In this document: positions 31,637-42,209 of the stretch, in pieces | How the letters are laid out: each line of letters begins with the position of its first letter | How positions within the stretch are numbered: the first letter of the stretch is position 1 | Source of the DNA: Mesostigma viride | Lineage: Eukaryota > Streptophyta > Mesostigmatophyceae > Mesostigmatales > Mesostigmataceae | NCBI GenBank assembly: GCA_009746045.1 | Contig: RPFO01000645.1 | Span: 1,744,086-1,808,085 of the forward strand | Length of the DNA: 64,000 nucleotides | Reading direction: 5' to 3' | The notes under the pieces: generated by a model | What the model saw: only the letters and a program-made list of their open reading frames with translations | Told to the model about the DNA's origin: nothing | The model's database searches: none | Made by a program: the position numbers and the translations under genes

Positions 31637-34600
31637 TCACACAGAGGAGCTCATCAGCTTGTAAAGAAGCTTATATTGCTCAGCAGACTTGTGAGGTAAC
31701 TTGGTCAAGGCATCAGCAGGATTCTCAGAACCTGGAAGATGTTGAATATCCACCAGACCTGCCAACTCCTTCAACAGGAGATAATCCAGATCTCTGCTCC
31801 TGGCCAACTGCTTGTGCACAAACTGGACCATGCCCATGTTATCTGAAAGGATCAAGGTTTCCATCTGAAGAGTATGAGGAGTCACTGAAGCCATAGCTAG
31901 CAACAGCTCCTTGATGTACAAACTGGACTGAATCCCTTCACAAATGGCTCTGCACTCAGAGACATCTGAACTCACAGCAACCCTTCTTTGAAGACGACTG
32001 TACCAGGCCACAAGACTAGGCCTATGTTGCTGAAGCACAAACAAGCCAGCTGACCTGCCTCTGACCTTAGAAACTTGCCTGCTATCCATGGAGCTATCAA
32101 CATAGATATCCAAGGAAAATGGCAAAGACAAATCAATCCCAGCTAAAGTAATACCAGGAGACTTGTTAACATGTGCAATAATCTGGGAAGGCTCCTCCAG
32201 AATTAGCACATCATCAGGGGATCTGCTATGGACCATCATGTCAGGCCCACAAATGCTGCCATACCAGGCCAACTTGCCTTTCAGCTCAGGTGCAATGGAT
32301 GACGTCATGACCTCTGGAACAGATTGAAGAATGGTACTCTTGTAGTCATTGCCCGCCTGCAGCTTAATCAGCCACTGACTCCCCTCCTGAACCAATGTAG
32401 CCTGCATTCCACAGAACGTGACAGCCTCTCCAGGCTTCTGCCACAATTCTTTTCCCAAAGGAAATGCATCATTAATGATGGGCACAAACTGACTCAACCA
32501 CTTAGTGGGAGCAATCAAGTGCAAGTCATCACCATGCAGGCTAGCATACACAGGTAAATCATGCCACCTACCCAGCAATAAACATGGGTCCACAGATGAC
32601 ACCTTCAACCCACAGTGTTTAGTCAAGAAGTCTTCCAAGGTGAGCCTCCAAATGATGGGACTGGACCTGAGACCTTCTAGACCCTTCAGAATCAGCAGGT
32701 AGCTAGACTGGAGCTCTGCCTGCCAGGCTACAGGAACTGGCACATGAAATGGAGTTTCACAATGCCACACCTGCTGAGCCACACTGGGATCACCCTTCAG
32801 AAATGCTCTCTTGAAATCTAGCAGAACTGAAGACATATCAGCACCCTGGTTCAGCATACCGACATACAGGCACAATAAAATACGCCATGTATCATGTAGC
32901 ATCCCAGGTGTATACAACTCCTCGCCCAGAAGATCCCCAGTACCACGGTATTCATTGAGAACTGGACGCACATGGGGAACAGACACCCCCTCCACCTCCT
33001 TCCGCTTGATGACGAATCTGAGCTTCAACCGTGTACTGTATGGGGGAACTTCATTCACAGGCTGACAGCAGTCAAACTGCAACCACTCCTCTAGAGCCTT
33101 GGCAAATGCTAGCCTCCAGGCCTCAAACATTAGAGGAGAACTCATTTCCTGGACAAGCTGATCATAGCTAAGAGGAGAATGAGCAGCCAGTGATCTCTTA
33201 GTAATACCAATACTGCTAGGGTGTAGAGCAGCTGGCATAACAAGACTGGAAGCCACAGGAATCTGATTCTCAGGCCACTGCACATTCTTGATCGCTTTCA
33301 CAGAATTAAATACACTGGCAAGGGAGGTTTTAAAATTGACCAAGGGTATGCTACCCCAGCCAAACTTTCTCAGCTTATCAGATGCCACAACAATTCTAGG
33401 AGAGCTCAGAAAATTTTGACCCAAGATGATAGGGCCATCATAATCTTCAAGCACAAGAAATGTGACATCCTCACCCATGAAGGGTACCAGCACCTCTCCC
33501 AATACCATAATGTGTGTCCTGCCACTAAAGTCAGACACCCAAGCACAACTAGGCGAAAGCACCTGCCGTTGACCTGTATGTTGAGATCCCATAACAGAAA
33601 CCTCAGCATTGGTATCTACCTCTAGGACAGCATCCTCGGACTCCTCCAACTGGCTGAGCTTGGACACCCGAGGTCCTTGCTTGGCTTTTTGCATAGCCAG
33701 CACCACATCTTTCAGGCCCACACCTCTATGCTTAGTGAGGCTAGAGGGGACCACATCTGCCTGTCCTAAGGATGGAAAGTTAACCGATCCAGGGGTCTGG
33801 CCAGGACTTACCCGGGGATTACTTCCAGCTTGAACGTGATGATCAGGGATGACGTCATGACCAACTGGCAAGGTTGTCACATCAGGAGCTACTGCCTCTG
33901 CTTCAGCACCCCTTAGACGTACATATGACCACGACAGACGGTGCACATTCTGGGGAGGATCCTCCATCTTCACCCAGCACTTGTGCCCAGCTAGTTCCAC
34001 CCTGGTCACTACTCCAGGGTGCCAGCTACCACGCTTGCCTGCAAGCTTGGGCTCTTTCCACACAATTACCCTCTGGCCAACAACAGGTTTCAGAACACTC
34101 CAGCCCTTGTCTTTCTGCCTCAACTTGGCAAACTTGAACATAAGGCTATCTTTCCAGGCTTGCTCAACCTCAGTAGGGAGCTCCCGAAGATGCAATGATA
34201 ATGGAGTCACAGGGACCTCTCCAACATACATGGATGCCCTGACATTCAATCTGTCCTCAACTGACCTTAACCAGGCCGTCTTGATAATAGCTGGAACCAA
34301 TCTTGGAATCTTCTTCTCCGTCAGCAGAATAGTCTTGAGTTCTCTGATTGTCCTCTCCACCACGCCTTGACTGCCATGGGACTCCCTGTGTACAATAAAT
34401 AACTCAGGGAGGTCTTCATTCCCCATGCAGCACTCAAATTCTAAATCACACTGCAGCTGGATCACTGGTTTCATTCTGGATCTGATAGCCTGGAGCCCAG
34501 CCACCAAACATGGCTTAGACTTGTCTTGCAACAGCTCCAGCACCTTGTACTTGGTATATCTATCAACACCAACCAACAAAATCAGTTTCCTGATTTCTTG

Positions 34601-35233
34601 GATATCACATTGTACATATCCAGGCTGCAACACAGGTTGTCTGACATGAGACTTCTTAGGCTTGGGAGCAACCAGCCTACAGGAACAAGCCTCAGCAACC
34701 TGTTTTACTGCATTAAACAAAGATGTCCCTCCCAGCCTCCTTGCAAACTGGAGTGCCTGGGCAGCATGACCAAACATGTGATGCAATCTCAATGCAATGT
34801 TTGACACAAGAGACATTTTATTAAATACAGGTGAGGTGCTGGGAACAGCACGCTCACTTACAACCATGCTCCCCATTGCATCATTCAGGCCATCAGCCTC
34901 ACCCTCCTCCTCTAGAGGAGCTTCCTGCCCTAAGGCAGGACTTCCACGCTCCAACATTGAAGGAGTACGCAAACTACCTCCAAGAGCCATGTGGGAACGT
35001 TGTTGCCTTGTGGTAACTGCTTTCACCATGGTGACGTGGGAAGACCCAGTCACTACCCCATTGTGTTCTTCCTCCATGGATGCACCCTCAACCTGTGCAG
35101 GGGGACTCTCAACCTTAAGTGGGAGACTCTCAACCTGTGCAGGGAGCAAATCAACTTCATCCAGAGTAATGGGGGGGTCACTCTTAGCCCCCTCCCTGGC
35201 GGACCCTAGCAAGCCCAGGGAAGGCTGAGCCCG
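31637..35233 (-). CDS. pol: Copia-like pol: integrase, protease, reverse transcriptase, RNase H
   Basis: About 1190 residues without a stop. Integrase at about 144-300: zinc site HHMFGH and CSC, catalytic D203, D256 and E286 in GVVERTIRE. An aspartic-protease-like domain at about 528-605 (VDTNAEVSVMG, later IILGQNFL) lies after the integrase, not before it. RT at about 730-900: LDFKRAFLKGD, GLEGLRSSPIIW, and HGDDLHLI in place of YVDD. RNase H at about 1035-1185: IYVDSSMDS, SECRAI, LILSDNMGMV, and LPGSENPADALTKLP, the usual Copia C-terminus. The frame is the same as the upstream zinc-knuckle frame, separated by one TGA (35234-35236) followed by CGG. No ATG is needed if the stop is read through. 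Asn replaces the usual Gly in the DTGA motif, so protease activity is uncertain. Confidence 0.9.
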   Translation of the reverse strand, partial: RAQPSLGLLGSAREGAKSDPPITLDEVDLLPAQVESLPLKVESPPAQVEGASMEEEHNGVVTGSSHVTMVKAVTTRQQRSHMALGGSLRTPSMLERGSPALGQEAPLEEEGEADGLNDAMGSMVVSERAVPSTSPVFNKMSLVSNIALRLHHMFGHAAQALQFARRLGGTSLFNAVKQVAEACSCRLVAPKPKKSHVRQPVLQPGYVQCDIQEIRKLILLVGVDRYTKYKVLELLQDKSKPCLVAGLQAIRSRMKPVIQLQCDLEFECCMGNEDLPELFIVHRESHGSQGVVERTIRELKTILLTEKKIPRLVPAIIKTAWLRSVEDRLNVRASMYVGEVPVTPLSLHLRELPTEVEQAWKDSLMFKFAKLRQKDKGWSVLKPVVGQRVIVWKEPKLAGKRGSWHPGVVTRVELAGHKCWVKMEDPPQNVHRLSWSYVRLRGAEAEAVAPDVTTLPVGHDVIPDHHVQAGSNPRVSPGQTPGSVNFPSLGQADVVPSSLTKHRGVGLKDVVLAMQKAKQGPRVSKLSQLEESEDAVLEVDTNAEVSVMGSQHTGQRQVLSPSCAWVSDFSGRTHIMVLGEVLVPFMGEDVTFLVLEDYDGPIILGQNFLSSPRIVVASDKLRKFGWGSIPLVNFKTSLASVFNSVKAIKNVQWPENQIPVASSLVMPAALHPSSIGITKRSLAAHSPLSYDQLVQEMSSPLMFEAWRLAFAKALEEWLQFDCCQPVNEVPPYSTRLKLRFVIKRKEVEGVSVPHVRPVLNEYRGTGDLLGEELYTPGMLHDTWRILLCLYVGMLNQGADMSSVLLDFKRAFLKGDPSVAQQVWHCETPFHVPVPVAWQAELQSSYLLILKGLEGLRSSPIIWRLTLEDFLTKHCGLKVSSVDPCLLLGRWHDLPVYASLHGDDLHLIAPTKWLSQFVPIINDAFPLGKELWQKPGEAVTFCGMQATLVQEGSQWLIKLQAGNDYKSTILQSVPEVMTSSIAPELKGKLAWYGSICGPDMMVHSRSPDDVLILEEPSQIIAHVNKSPGITLAGIDLSLPFSLDIYVDSSMDSRQVSKVRGRSAGLFVLQQHRPSLVAWYSRLQRRVAVSSDVSECRAICEGIQSSLYIKELLLAMASVTPHTLQMETLILSDNMGMVQFVHKQLARSRDLDYLLLKELAGLVDIQHLPGSENPADALTKLPHKSAEQYKLLYKLMSSSV

Positions 35234-36282
35234 TCAGGTTGGGTTGTTATACCCACCTTGGCCCCTTTGCTTACGCCAGCTAGGGCAGTCCTTACGGATG
35301 TGGCCCTGCTGGTGACAGAAATAACATGTGATACGAGGTGTCCCCACCCCAGGTGGTCCCCGCTGGGACCCCACCCTGTTGAAATCAAATCTGGGACGCT
35401 GAGCCGCTGGCTGCTCCTGGGAAGGACCTCCACGACGCTTGAAGCCACTGAAGCCCTTGGCCTGGAAGCCCCCCCGCTTGGAAGGCCCTGACCTTGGTGG
35501 ACCATAACCGTTGGAGGGCTGCCCCCCCATTGGTTGCCCTTGACCTTGGGAACACTGCCCCCTGCTGCAGCTGCCATATCCACCTTATCCTTCTCCTTCT
35601 GCTTCTCCCTGGCCTTGTCTGCCTCCTTCTTGCCTCCCACATACTTGCCCCTGAAATAATCCTTGATCTTGGCCACCATAGCAGCCCAGGTGGTGCATGT
35701 ACGCATGTGCACCTGCAGGTTATCCAAGGTGACCTCATCCAATCCCAGGCTACCTAGGAAATCATCCATGGCAATCTCATCTGACACTACATACCCCTTG
35801 CCAGCACAATTGTGCCTGAGCTCCTGAAAATCCTCAAATGCCTGCAGAATCAGACCCTCAGCCTTGAAATCAATGTACTCCTTCTTCCAAAAGGAGCCAT
35901 CACTAGCCCTCTTATCATCTAGGAACACCTCAAACTCAGCTATAAAAACCTCCCAGGAATCTCCATCCTCAAACTTGTCATTTACATACTTCTGCACCCT
36001 CTTGGGACACTTAAGAAGGTACTGTGACATACACAGCACCTGCAGAGGATTGTTACCATTATATAAGCCCTTATATCCCTTAAGGTGCCTAATGGTAATA
36101 TCCTTATCCTTAACAGTCCAGTGCTCCTTGAGACTGGGAAGCTGGTTAAGAATAGCAAAGCCCTCCTGGGCCTTGGCTCTGCGGGGCTGCTCTGCTGCTG
36201 CTGGGCGATTAAAATTCTGATTAAAATTCTGACCCCGCAGCATTTGTTCGCCGCGTATCTCGCCGTCTTCCAAACCCTGCAT
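35234..36282 (-). CDS. gag: Copia-like gag with CCHC knuckle, -1 frame change at a G7 run
   Basis: The likely start is ATG 36282 (MQGLEDGEIRGEQM). An alpha-helical Copia-type capsid part (HWTVKDKDITIRHLKGYKG, WEVFIAEFEVFLDDK, DEVTLDNLQVHMRT) is followed by a Lys-rich segment. At 35522-35528 the plus strand has seven C, so the mRNA has seven G. The first frame loses homology there, while the -1 frame opens into a Gly/Arg-rich tail with the knuckle CYFCHQQGHIRKDC (C-x2-C-x4-H-x4-C), ending at TGA 35234-35236. Either a homopolymer indel or a programmed -1 shift explains this. The knuckle binds genomic RNA for packaging. Confidence 0.82.
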
Positions 36283-36431
36283 GGTCGCTGCGAATGCCGA
36301 TGACAACTGTCGATGCCGATGCCGATGCTGAAGAAAGAATACTGCTGGGGAATTAATAAATTAATCCCTTAAGCTCTGGAACCACGAAAAAATTTTCCTG
36401 AATTAATTCTCTGTTAATTATAACAGAAAAT

Positions 36432-36995
36432 TTAATCCAGCCGCATATCGTCGCGCGGAAACTGCAATACGTTATCCAAAATCTGCTGCACAATACTCGG
36501 ATATAAATCAGGAAGCCCCTCGCTGTTTTCACCTGGCTCCTCAGCGTTTGATTGCCGCTGAATCGAAGCAGCGACGTTTATGATACCGTTGACTGACGAC
36601 GCCCACCCGTTGTTGCTAACCGGAACTGCGACAGTCGGAAGAGTCGCCGAAATTCCAGACCACGCTGTCGCCAACGCCAGAACACCCAAGCCGTAGGTGC
36701 GAAGCGCCGAAATTACTTGAGCTTGCTCGTCTGATCCCGACGCTGCAAGCCTTCGGAAAATATGGGAATTTTCCGACAGGATTTCCAAATCTTGAGTAAG
36801 GTCGTCGACGAACTGATGCAGATCGTTAGAAACTGGCGGCCGGCTGACGAGCGCTTGAGACAGCGAAGGTTGAACAGCACGCGAATGCAGCGCAGCAGTT
36901 GACGCCGTACGTTGAACGTTGAAATTAAAGCCTGAAGACGATGGAGCCGACGCACGCTCGGGAGATGGCTCACGATATTCACGCGTGTTTCCCAT
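36432..36995 (-). CDS. Extra ORF between 5' LTR and gag, unknown function
   Basis: 187 residues from ATG 36995 (MGNTREYREPSPERASAPSS). The N-terminus is Ser/Pro-rich, followed by a predicted helical part (LHQFVDDLTQDLEILSENS) and a hydrophobic stretch (GVLALATAWSGISATL). No domain is recognised. It is in a different frame from gag and separated from it by about 150 bp, so it could be a separate protein or an exon of gag. Ty1/Copia elements usually have nothing but leader here. Confidence 0.55.
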   Translation of the reverse strand: MGNTREYREPSPERASAPSSSGFNFNVQRTASTAALHSRAVQPSLSQALVSRPPVSNDLHQFVDDLTQDLEILSENSHIFRRLAASGSDEQAQVISALRTYGLGVLALATAWSGISATLPTVAVPVSNNGWASSVNGIINVAASIQRQSNAEEPGENSEGLPDLYPSIVQQILDNVLQFPRDDMRLD

Positions 36996-37076
36996 ATAAT
37001 GGAAAAACACCGTAAAAATTGCCGACACCAGAAATCAATGCCGTAATCAGTAGATTACGAACTCGCTTGTAATTCG

Positions 37077-37704
37077 AGTTAACGAAACTGTGGCTGAACT
37101 GTGGTTCAGCCTGCACTGATTAATATCTACAGAGGAAGTAGTTATATTAATCAATAGGTTTACGTTGCTGGTTATGGTTACCAGCACAGAACGCACGAGG
37201 CACGTGAGAACCGTCGCCGAAGGTGCGAGGACACAGGTGCAGGGAAAGTGGTGCTACCAAGTGGCAGCGTCCTGCTCGTTATATACTAATTGTGACGCAG
37301 TCACATCCAGATGACTGATAGGACAGATCATCTCACAATATTGCTGTCCTTCACTCTGGACCAGCAGATCTCGACTCGTTATCCATAAATAGTCACATCA
37401 GTGTCCTGTCGCACAAGTCCTGTCACTATTTGTTACGTCTAATCAATAGCATTGAATAGACCGCAGTGTCGGAGACTAAATGTCCTATCGTACACTGTGA
37501 CAAGACGCCGTATGCCACGCGTCACTTGAAGAACCACCGTAGAATCACCGAATCCAAGTAGAATGTAGTAGAACAGTATCTTGCTCATATCTCGAGCAAT
37601 ACTCATCAGAATGAACCCGTTTCTGGATTGTAGTAACCGGAAGTAGAATCTCTACAAGCCAAGTAGCTTAGTAGAATAATATTGCTTGCCAGGCAATATT
37701 AACT
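37077..37704 (-). repeat. 5' LTR of Copia-like element, 628 bp
   Basis: The partner of 30233-30860, with the same ends AGTTAA...TTAACT, followed by the target duplication CCGAC at 37705-37709. It contains the element's promoter in principle, but no TATA box is claimed. Confidence 0.9.
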
Positions 37705-38058
37705 CCGACAGCCGGGCCGTGCGCGGGGGCGGCACGCCAAACAGCCCCTCCCAGTCCCCCTGCAGAAAGCGTCGGCAACGGGCAATAACCGCACCCTGGA
37801 GGCCGCGCACACCACGCCCGAGAGGGGTGAGGAGCAGGCGGGGGGTCACCATGTGCAGTTTAAAGCCCAGCGGGTCGTCCGGAGCGGCGTGCATGCGCCG
37901 GAGAGAAACGATTGCACATTGCGCGAAAAGGCTACGCGCGCGGTGGGGGAGGTCGGTCAGGGTAGACGTCGGGTTGATGGCGCATGCATCCCAGGGAACC
38001 GTGTCAAGCCAACGCCAACTGGCCGAGTAGTCGGGCGGCGGGGGCTGGGAGCCGGTGG
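37705..38058 (-). pseudogene. Family 2 copy F, upstream part beyond the LTR element
   Basis: It encodes FKLHMVTPRLLLTPLGRGVR and flanking residues that align with family 1 ORF2 just before its RT domain. It ends at 38058 against the AT tail of family 1 copy B. Everything farther upstream in family 2 is absent from the window. Confidence 0.82.
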
Positions 38059-38275
38059 ATATATATTCATTGAGAATGATAGATTACGAAGGTGAGATAG
38101 GCATGCAACATAAGGAAAAAACCGATGACTGGGAGAATAACCCTGAAGAAATTAATAGTAATCTGACACAGACATCCAAGGATCACGCCAGCGGCACAAG
38201 GTACAACTAACTATACATCACAAAACTACACGCAGCAACAGCGCTGCCGGCCCACCATGCAGGCCTGGAAGGAAT

Positions 38276-41200
38276 CTAGACCGCGTGGGTCGCGACAAAG
38301 TCGGCCCGGGTGCGGCGGAATAACACATCAGCCACGGTGCGAGTGAGGGCGAGTGACAGACGCTGCCGCCAATACGAGGACCACGTGCGGGCCGACCACG
38401 GGGCGGTCTGACCCTCGAGGTCGAGGCGGTCTTCACGGCGCTGGCAGCACTCGTGGAAAAACTCCGCTGTCTTGGGGCCCATGGCCCCGAACTCCTCAAG
38501 GACAAAGGGGATGACCCGGTGGGGCCCCACATTGCCGTAGGAGGCAAACTTGTCGCGCTCAGCCACAGCGGCAGCAGCGCCGGCATCCACAGCCGCCCGG
38601 AGGATGTGGCGACCGGAAAGCGGCCGAGCCACGGAGACATCGATGAGCAGGTGGCAACCCTGCCCGTCGTAGTCAAGCACGGTAATGTCGGGGCGGTGGT
38701 TGGGTGAGTAGAGGGCGGCCCCATCCGCGTCCTCGCACTTAATGGTGGAGTGGGGAAAGACCGACCGAACCATGGCACACACCACCCGGAGGAGAGCGGT
38801 ATGGAGATAGAGGAACCAGTTCTGGTTCTGCTGGCCACCCATGCACGCGATGTAGTGCGTCCCAGTAGTATCCAGAGCAAGCCCGCAGCTGCCGCAGGAC
38901 GCACCCGCCGTGATGAGAGGTTGCGGGGCAAAGAGCTGGTGGCGGAGAGCGATGGCGTAAAGGGCCGGAACCAGTGTGAACAAAGGGCTCATGGGGAGGG
39001 CGCGCAGGAATGCGGACCCCACGCTCCCCTCAAGGGAAACGGAGTGAAGCCAAGCCTTCCCCTGATCGTTCAAGCTCGCATGCAGACCCATCCAGTCGGC
39101 ACAGTGTAGTATACCCGCGTAGGTCTTTTGTTGTTTTTCATGAACGCAGGCAGGGAAGACACTAGGACTGACGACAGTGGACACGCCGGGCGTGCCCCGG
39201 GGCAGGCGACGGTGGACGGCCTGAGCGGGGCGGACGAGGTCGCAAGCCTGCTGGATCCCGAGGTAAGAATCCTGCACAGCCTGCACAAAGGGGAAGGGGG
39301 ATGGGGTGACCAAGTCGGGAATGGCGCTGACGGCGCTGGGGACCAACCGGCGGATCTCCGCCCAGGCCTGAGCAACAGAGCCAAGGAAGGCGGCGGGGGC
39401 GAGGCGGGCGGCGCGGGTGAGCCCACACCCGCCCATGCGGCAGGGGAGGGTGGCCAAGCGCATGGAGTGAGCTGGCAGGCTAGGGCCGGGGAGGAGCACC
39501 TGCAAGGCGGCCTGAATGCGCTCGTCATGGCCTTCCGCGGCAAGCCGCACCAAGTGGGGGGGAGCGCCACGGAGCCAGTGAACCACCCGCGGGTGGGCGC
39601 AAAACCACAGGAGGAGCCCTTTGGTCTGGGGGTCCTTGAGGCGCGCCCAAGTCTCAAGGACATGGGTGCGCTGTTCCACGGTGGCCCGGAGCTCCTCTTC
39701 GACGTAGTCAGGGTCACCCACAGGGACGCCCAGGCACGAGAAACCACGCGCCCGCGCCAAGGCCCCCGGGATAGCCGCGGGGAAGCCAGAGCAGTCCCCC
39801 TGGGGCGAAAAGACTGCACACTTGGGGAGGGTGAGCCGAAGGTTGATGGCCGCCATGGCCACTTCAAGGGCAGCCAGGGCGGCAACCACAGCGTCGGCCG
39901 GGCCAAGGGCATGGATATCGTCCATGTAGGCGAGGAGCACGACATCCGGGTGCGCAGCGTGGACACCTTGGAGAGCCTTGTGCAGCGGGGCAGACAGGTA
40001 AAAGGGGCCGAGGGGGTCACCTTGCTGGGTTCCCGTGCGGGAAGCGATGTCGGCGAACGTCCCATCCTCCATGAGGAAGGAGAGTTGAGTGGGTTCGCCG
40101 TAGCAGGCTGCTGTCCACGCAAGAAGGTCAGGGAACGCCTCGCCGACGGCCTCAAAGATGCTAGCCTTGGTGACAGCATTGAACGCATTGTGGCAATCCA
40201 CCTTCAGCGCCACATGGGTCGGATGCGTCTCGAGGTAGGCCTGAACTGTGTGCACGATGATGTCGCTGCCCCCTTTGGTGGCGACGCCAAGCTGGGCCGC
40301 GACGGACTCCTCAGTATCACTCCGGTTGGGGCAGAAGTAGGCGCGAAACTCGGGGGCCTTTTGGCGACAAATGACCTTACTCACCAGCTTGCGTAGGACT
40401 CGCCGCAAGCAATGGGACGAACGCGGCCAGCAGGCGGGGGGAGGTCGTCTTTCAGGAGGGCAATGAGGCGTGCCCCAGCCAGCCAAGGGCGCGCCGCGGG
40501 GGCCAGGGACCCCGCGGCCAAGTCGGCGGCAGCCTCAAAGAGTGCGGTCGCCCCGCCATGGCCCGCCATCACGGAGAGGTGCTCGTAGCGCCAGCCTGAG
40601 GGGCCGGTGGAGGAGGCGTTCGGCAGATCCTTCAGCACAGCCGTGAAGATGTCCAGGTCCAGGACAATAGGCGGGGGCGGGGGGGTGGCCGGGGCGGGCA
40701 CCGCAAAGGCCGGTTCGTCGGGGTGAAGGTCGCGCAAAGCCTGCAGGGTCGGGGGAGTGGAGGGAGCCAACGCGGTCAGTTCAAGCTTTTGCATGGCCCG
40801 GCTCAATTCACCTACCTTCACCAACCGCATGACGTCAGCTTCCACCCGGGCAAAGGAGGCGGCCCCCGACACCCGGGTGGAGGCCGGAGGCTGCAGCGCC
40901 CACAGCCCTTCCCAATCCCCGAGGAGGAACCGCCGGCAGCGAGCGATGACCGCACCCTGTACGCCACGCACGCCCCGCTCCAACGGCGCTAAGAGGAGCC
41001 GGGGGGTGACGAGAAACAGCTTGTGGCCGAGTTCGTCGAGAGGGTGACTATGCATCCGGGCCAGGGAAAGCAGGGCGCAGCGCGTAAACAAGCTCCGGGC
41101 GCGGTGAGGGACGTCCGGGAGCGTCATGCAAGGGTTGCGCGCACAGGCGGCAAAAGGGAGCGTGGCCAGGAATGCCCAGCCTGCCGAGAGGTCCCCCGGA

Positions 41201-42195
41201 TCGCTCGTACCCTGCGATGCCGGTGGAGGGGCAGGGGCCGACCGAGGGGCCGCCCCGGACCGGGAGGCCGGTGCGGCCGCCGGGCCGCCGGGCAGGCCGT
41301 TCTGGGGGGTTTGGCGGCGGCACTGCCGCTCATGCTGGTACCGCCCGTGGATCGAAAAAATCCGCTGGCAATGGGCTGCCGGGCAGCGGTAGCAGTCCAT
41401 GGCGCGCATGGCGGCCTCCGTGATGTGGGGGTGGGAAGCCCGAATGTGCACCAGCAACGAATTCCGGTTGGGCAGGCGCGCGCCACACGGGTCACCAAGG
41501 GGACCATCGACTTGGCAATAATGGAAGCCATCTGAGGGGGTGCGCCCACCCGGTTGGGCCGGCCCGGGTCGAGAGGGGGAGGGGTCGGGAGCACCCTCAG
41601 CCAGAGGAACTACAGCTGCAGCGGAACCCAGGGCGGGGCCGGCCGCCGGGCGGTCAGCAGGGCTCGTGGCAGCCGAGGACAAGACCGGCGCGGGGACGGC
41701 CCCCACGGCCGGGAGGGGGGCGCTGGAGGAGGCAGCCAAGCCGGCGCGCGACCCACGACCACGCACAGGGGAGGCAGGTGTCGGGGCAGGCGCGTGGGAC
41801 TGGCGGCGCACGGACACGGGCGAGGGCCCCAGCGGGAGAACGCCAGGAGGCAAGGGGGAAAGGACCGCGGCCCGGCAAAGGGGGCAGGTGGCGGAGGTCG
41901 TGTGCAAGCTCGTGGCGATGCAAGCTTGATGGAAGACGTGGCCGCAAGCAGGGAGGCGGCAGAGACCGTCACCAGGGCGAGGCAGGTCCAAGCAGATGGG
42001 GCAGGAGGGGCCGCTGGCAGTGACATCCACCAAGTGGGCCGGCCCGTAGTGGGCGGGCGCCGCGTCCCACCCCAGCTCCCAGCTCGGCAGTCGGGCGATC
42101 TCATCGGCGGAGAGAAGACGGCGGCGCGGACCAGCAGGGTGCCAGACATGGGGGATGCCCGCAAGCTCGAGCACATCGTGCAAGATGGCGGGCAC
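38276..42195 (-). pseudogene. Family 1 ORF2 (copy B), one frameshift
   Basis: RING-H2, C2H2 fingers and the start of the RT lie in one frame (42195-40381). A single missing base near 40400 (GGACTCGCC versus GGACCTCGCC in copy A) moves the RT core, CCHC knuckle and endonuclease to another frame, which then runs uninterrupted to 38276. The two breaks of copy A are absent here, and the break of copy B is absent in A, so the ancestral frame was intact. The first frame begins at GTG with no ATG ahead of the RING, as in copy A. Confidence 0.87.
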
Positions 42196-42209
42196 GGCCG
42201 CACCCGCGC

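Larger units (their letters stand above)
30233..37704 (-). mobile_element. Copia-like LTR retrotransposon, 7472 bp, minus strand
   Basis: Two 628-bp LTRs, a 5-bp target duplication, and, in element order, an extra ORF, gag with a zinc knuckle, then pol with INT, PR, RT and RNase H. The primer-binding site does not begin with TGG next to the 5' LTR (CGAATTACAAGCG follows it), so a tRNA 3'-CCA primer is not obvious. A polypurine tract (AAAAGAGAAGAAAGGGCTGG) abuts the 3' LTR. The element sits inside family 2 copy F. RT-RNaseH at the C-terminus after INT places it with Copia (Pseudoviridae-type) elements. Confidence 0.92.
27509..38058 (-). mobile_element. Family 2 non-LTR retrotransposon copy F, split by LTR element
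   Basis: The two parts (27509-30232 and 37705-38058) become continuous when the LTR element and one copy of CCGAC are removed. The 3' UTR lies at 27509-27640. The 5' end of the copy is missing: it stops at 38058, where the 3' tail of family 1 copy B begins. It is related to family 1 throughout the RT and endonuclease but clearly distinct (YLDD instead of YMDD). Confidence 0.88.
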
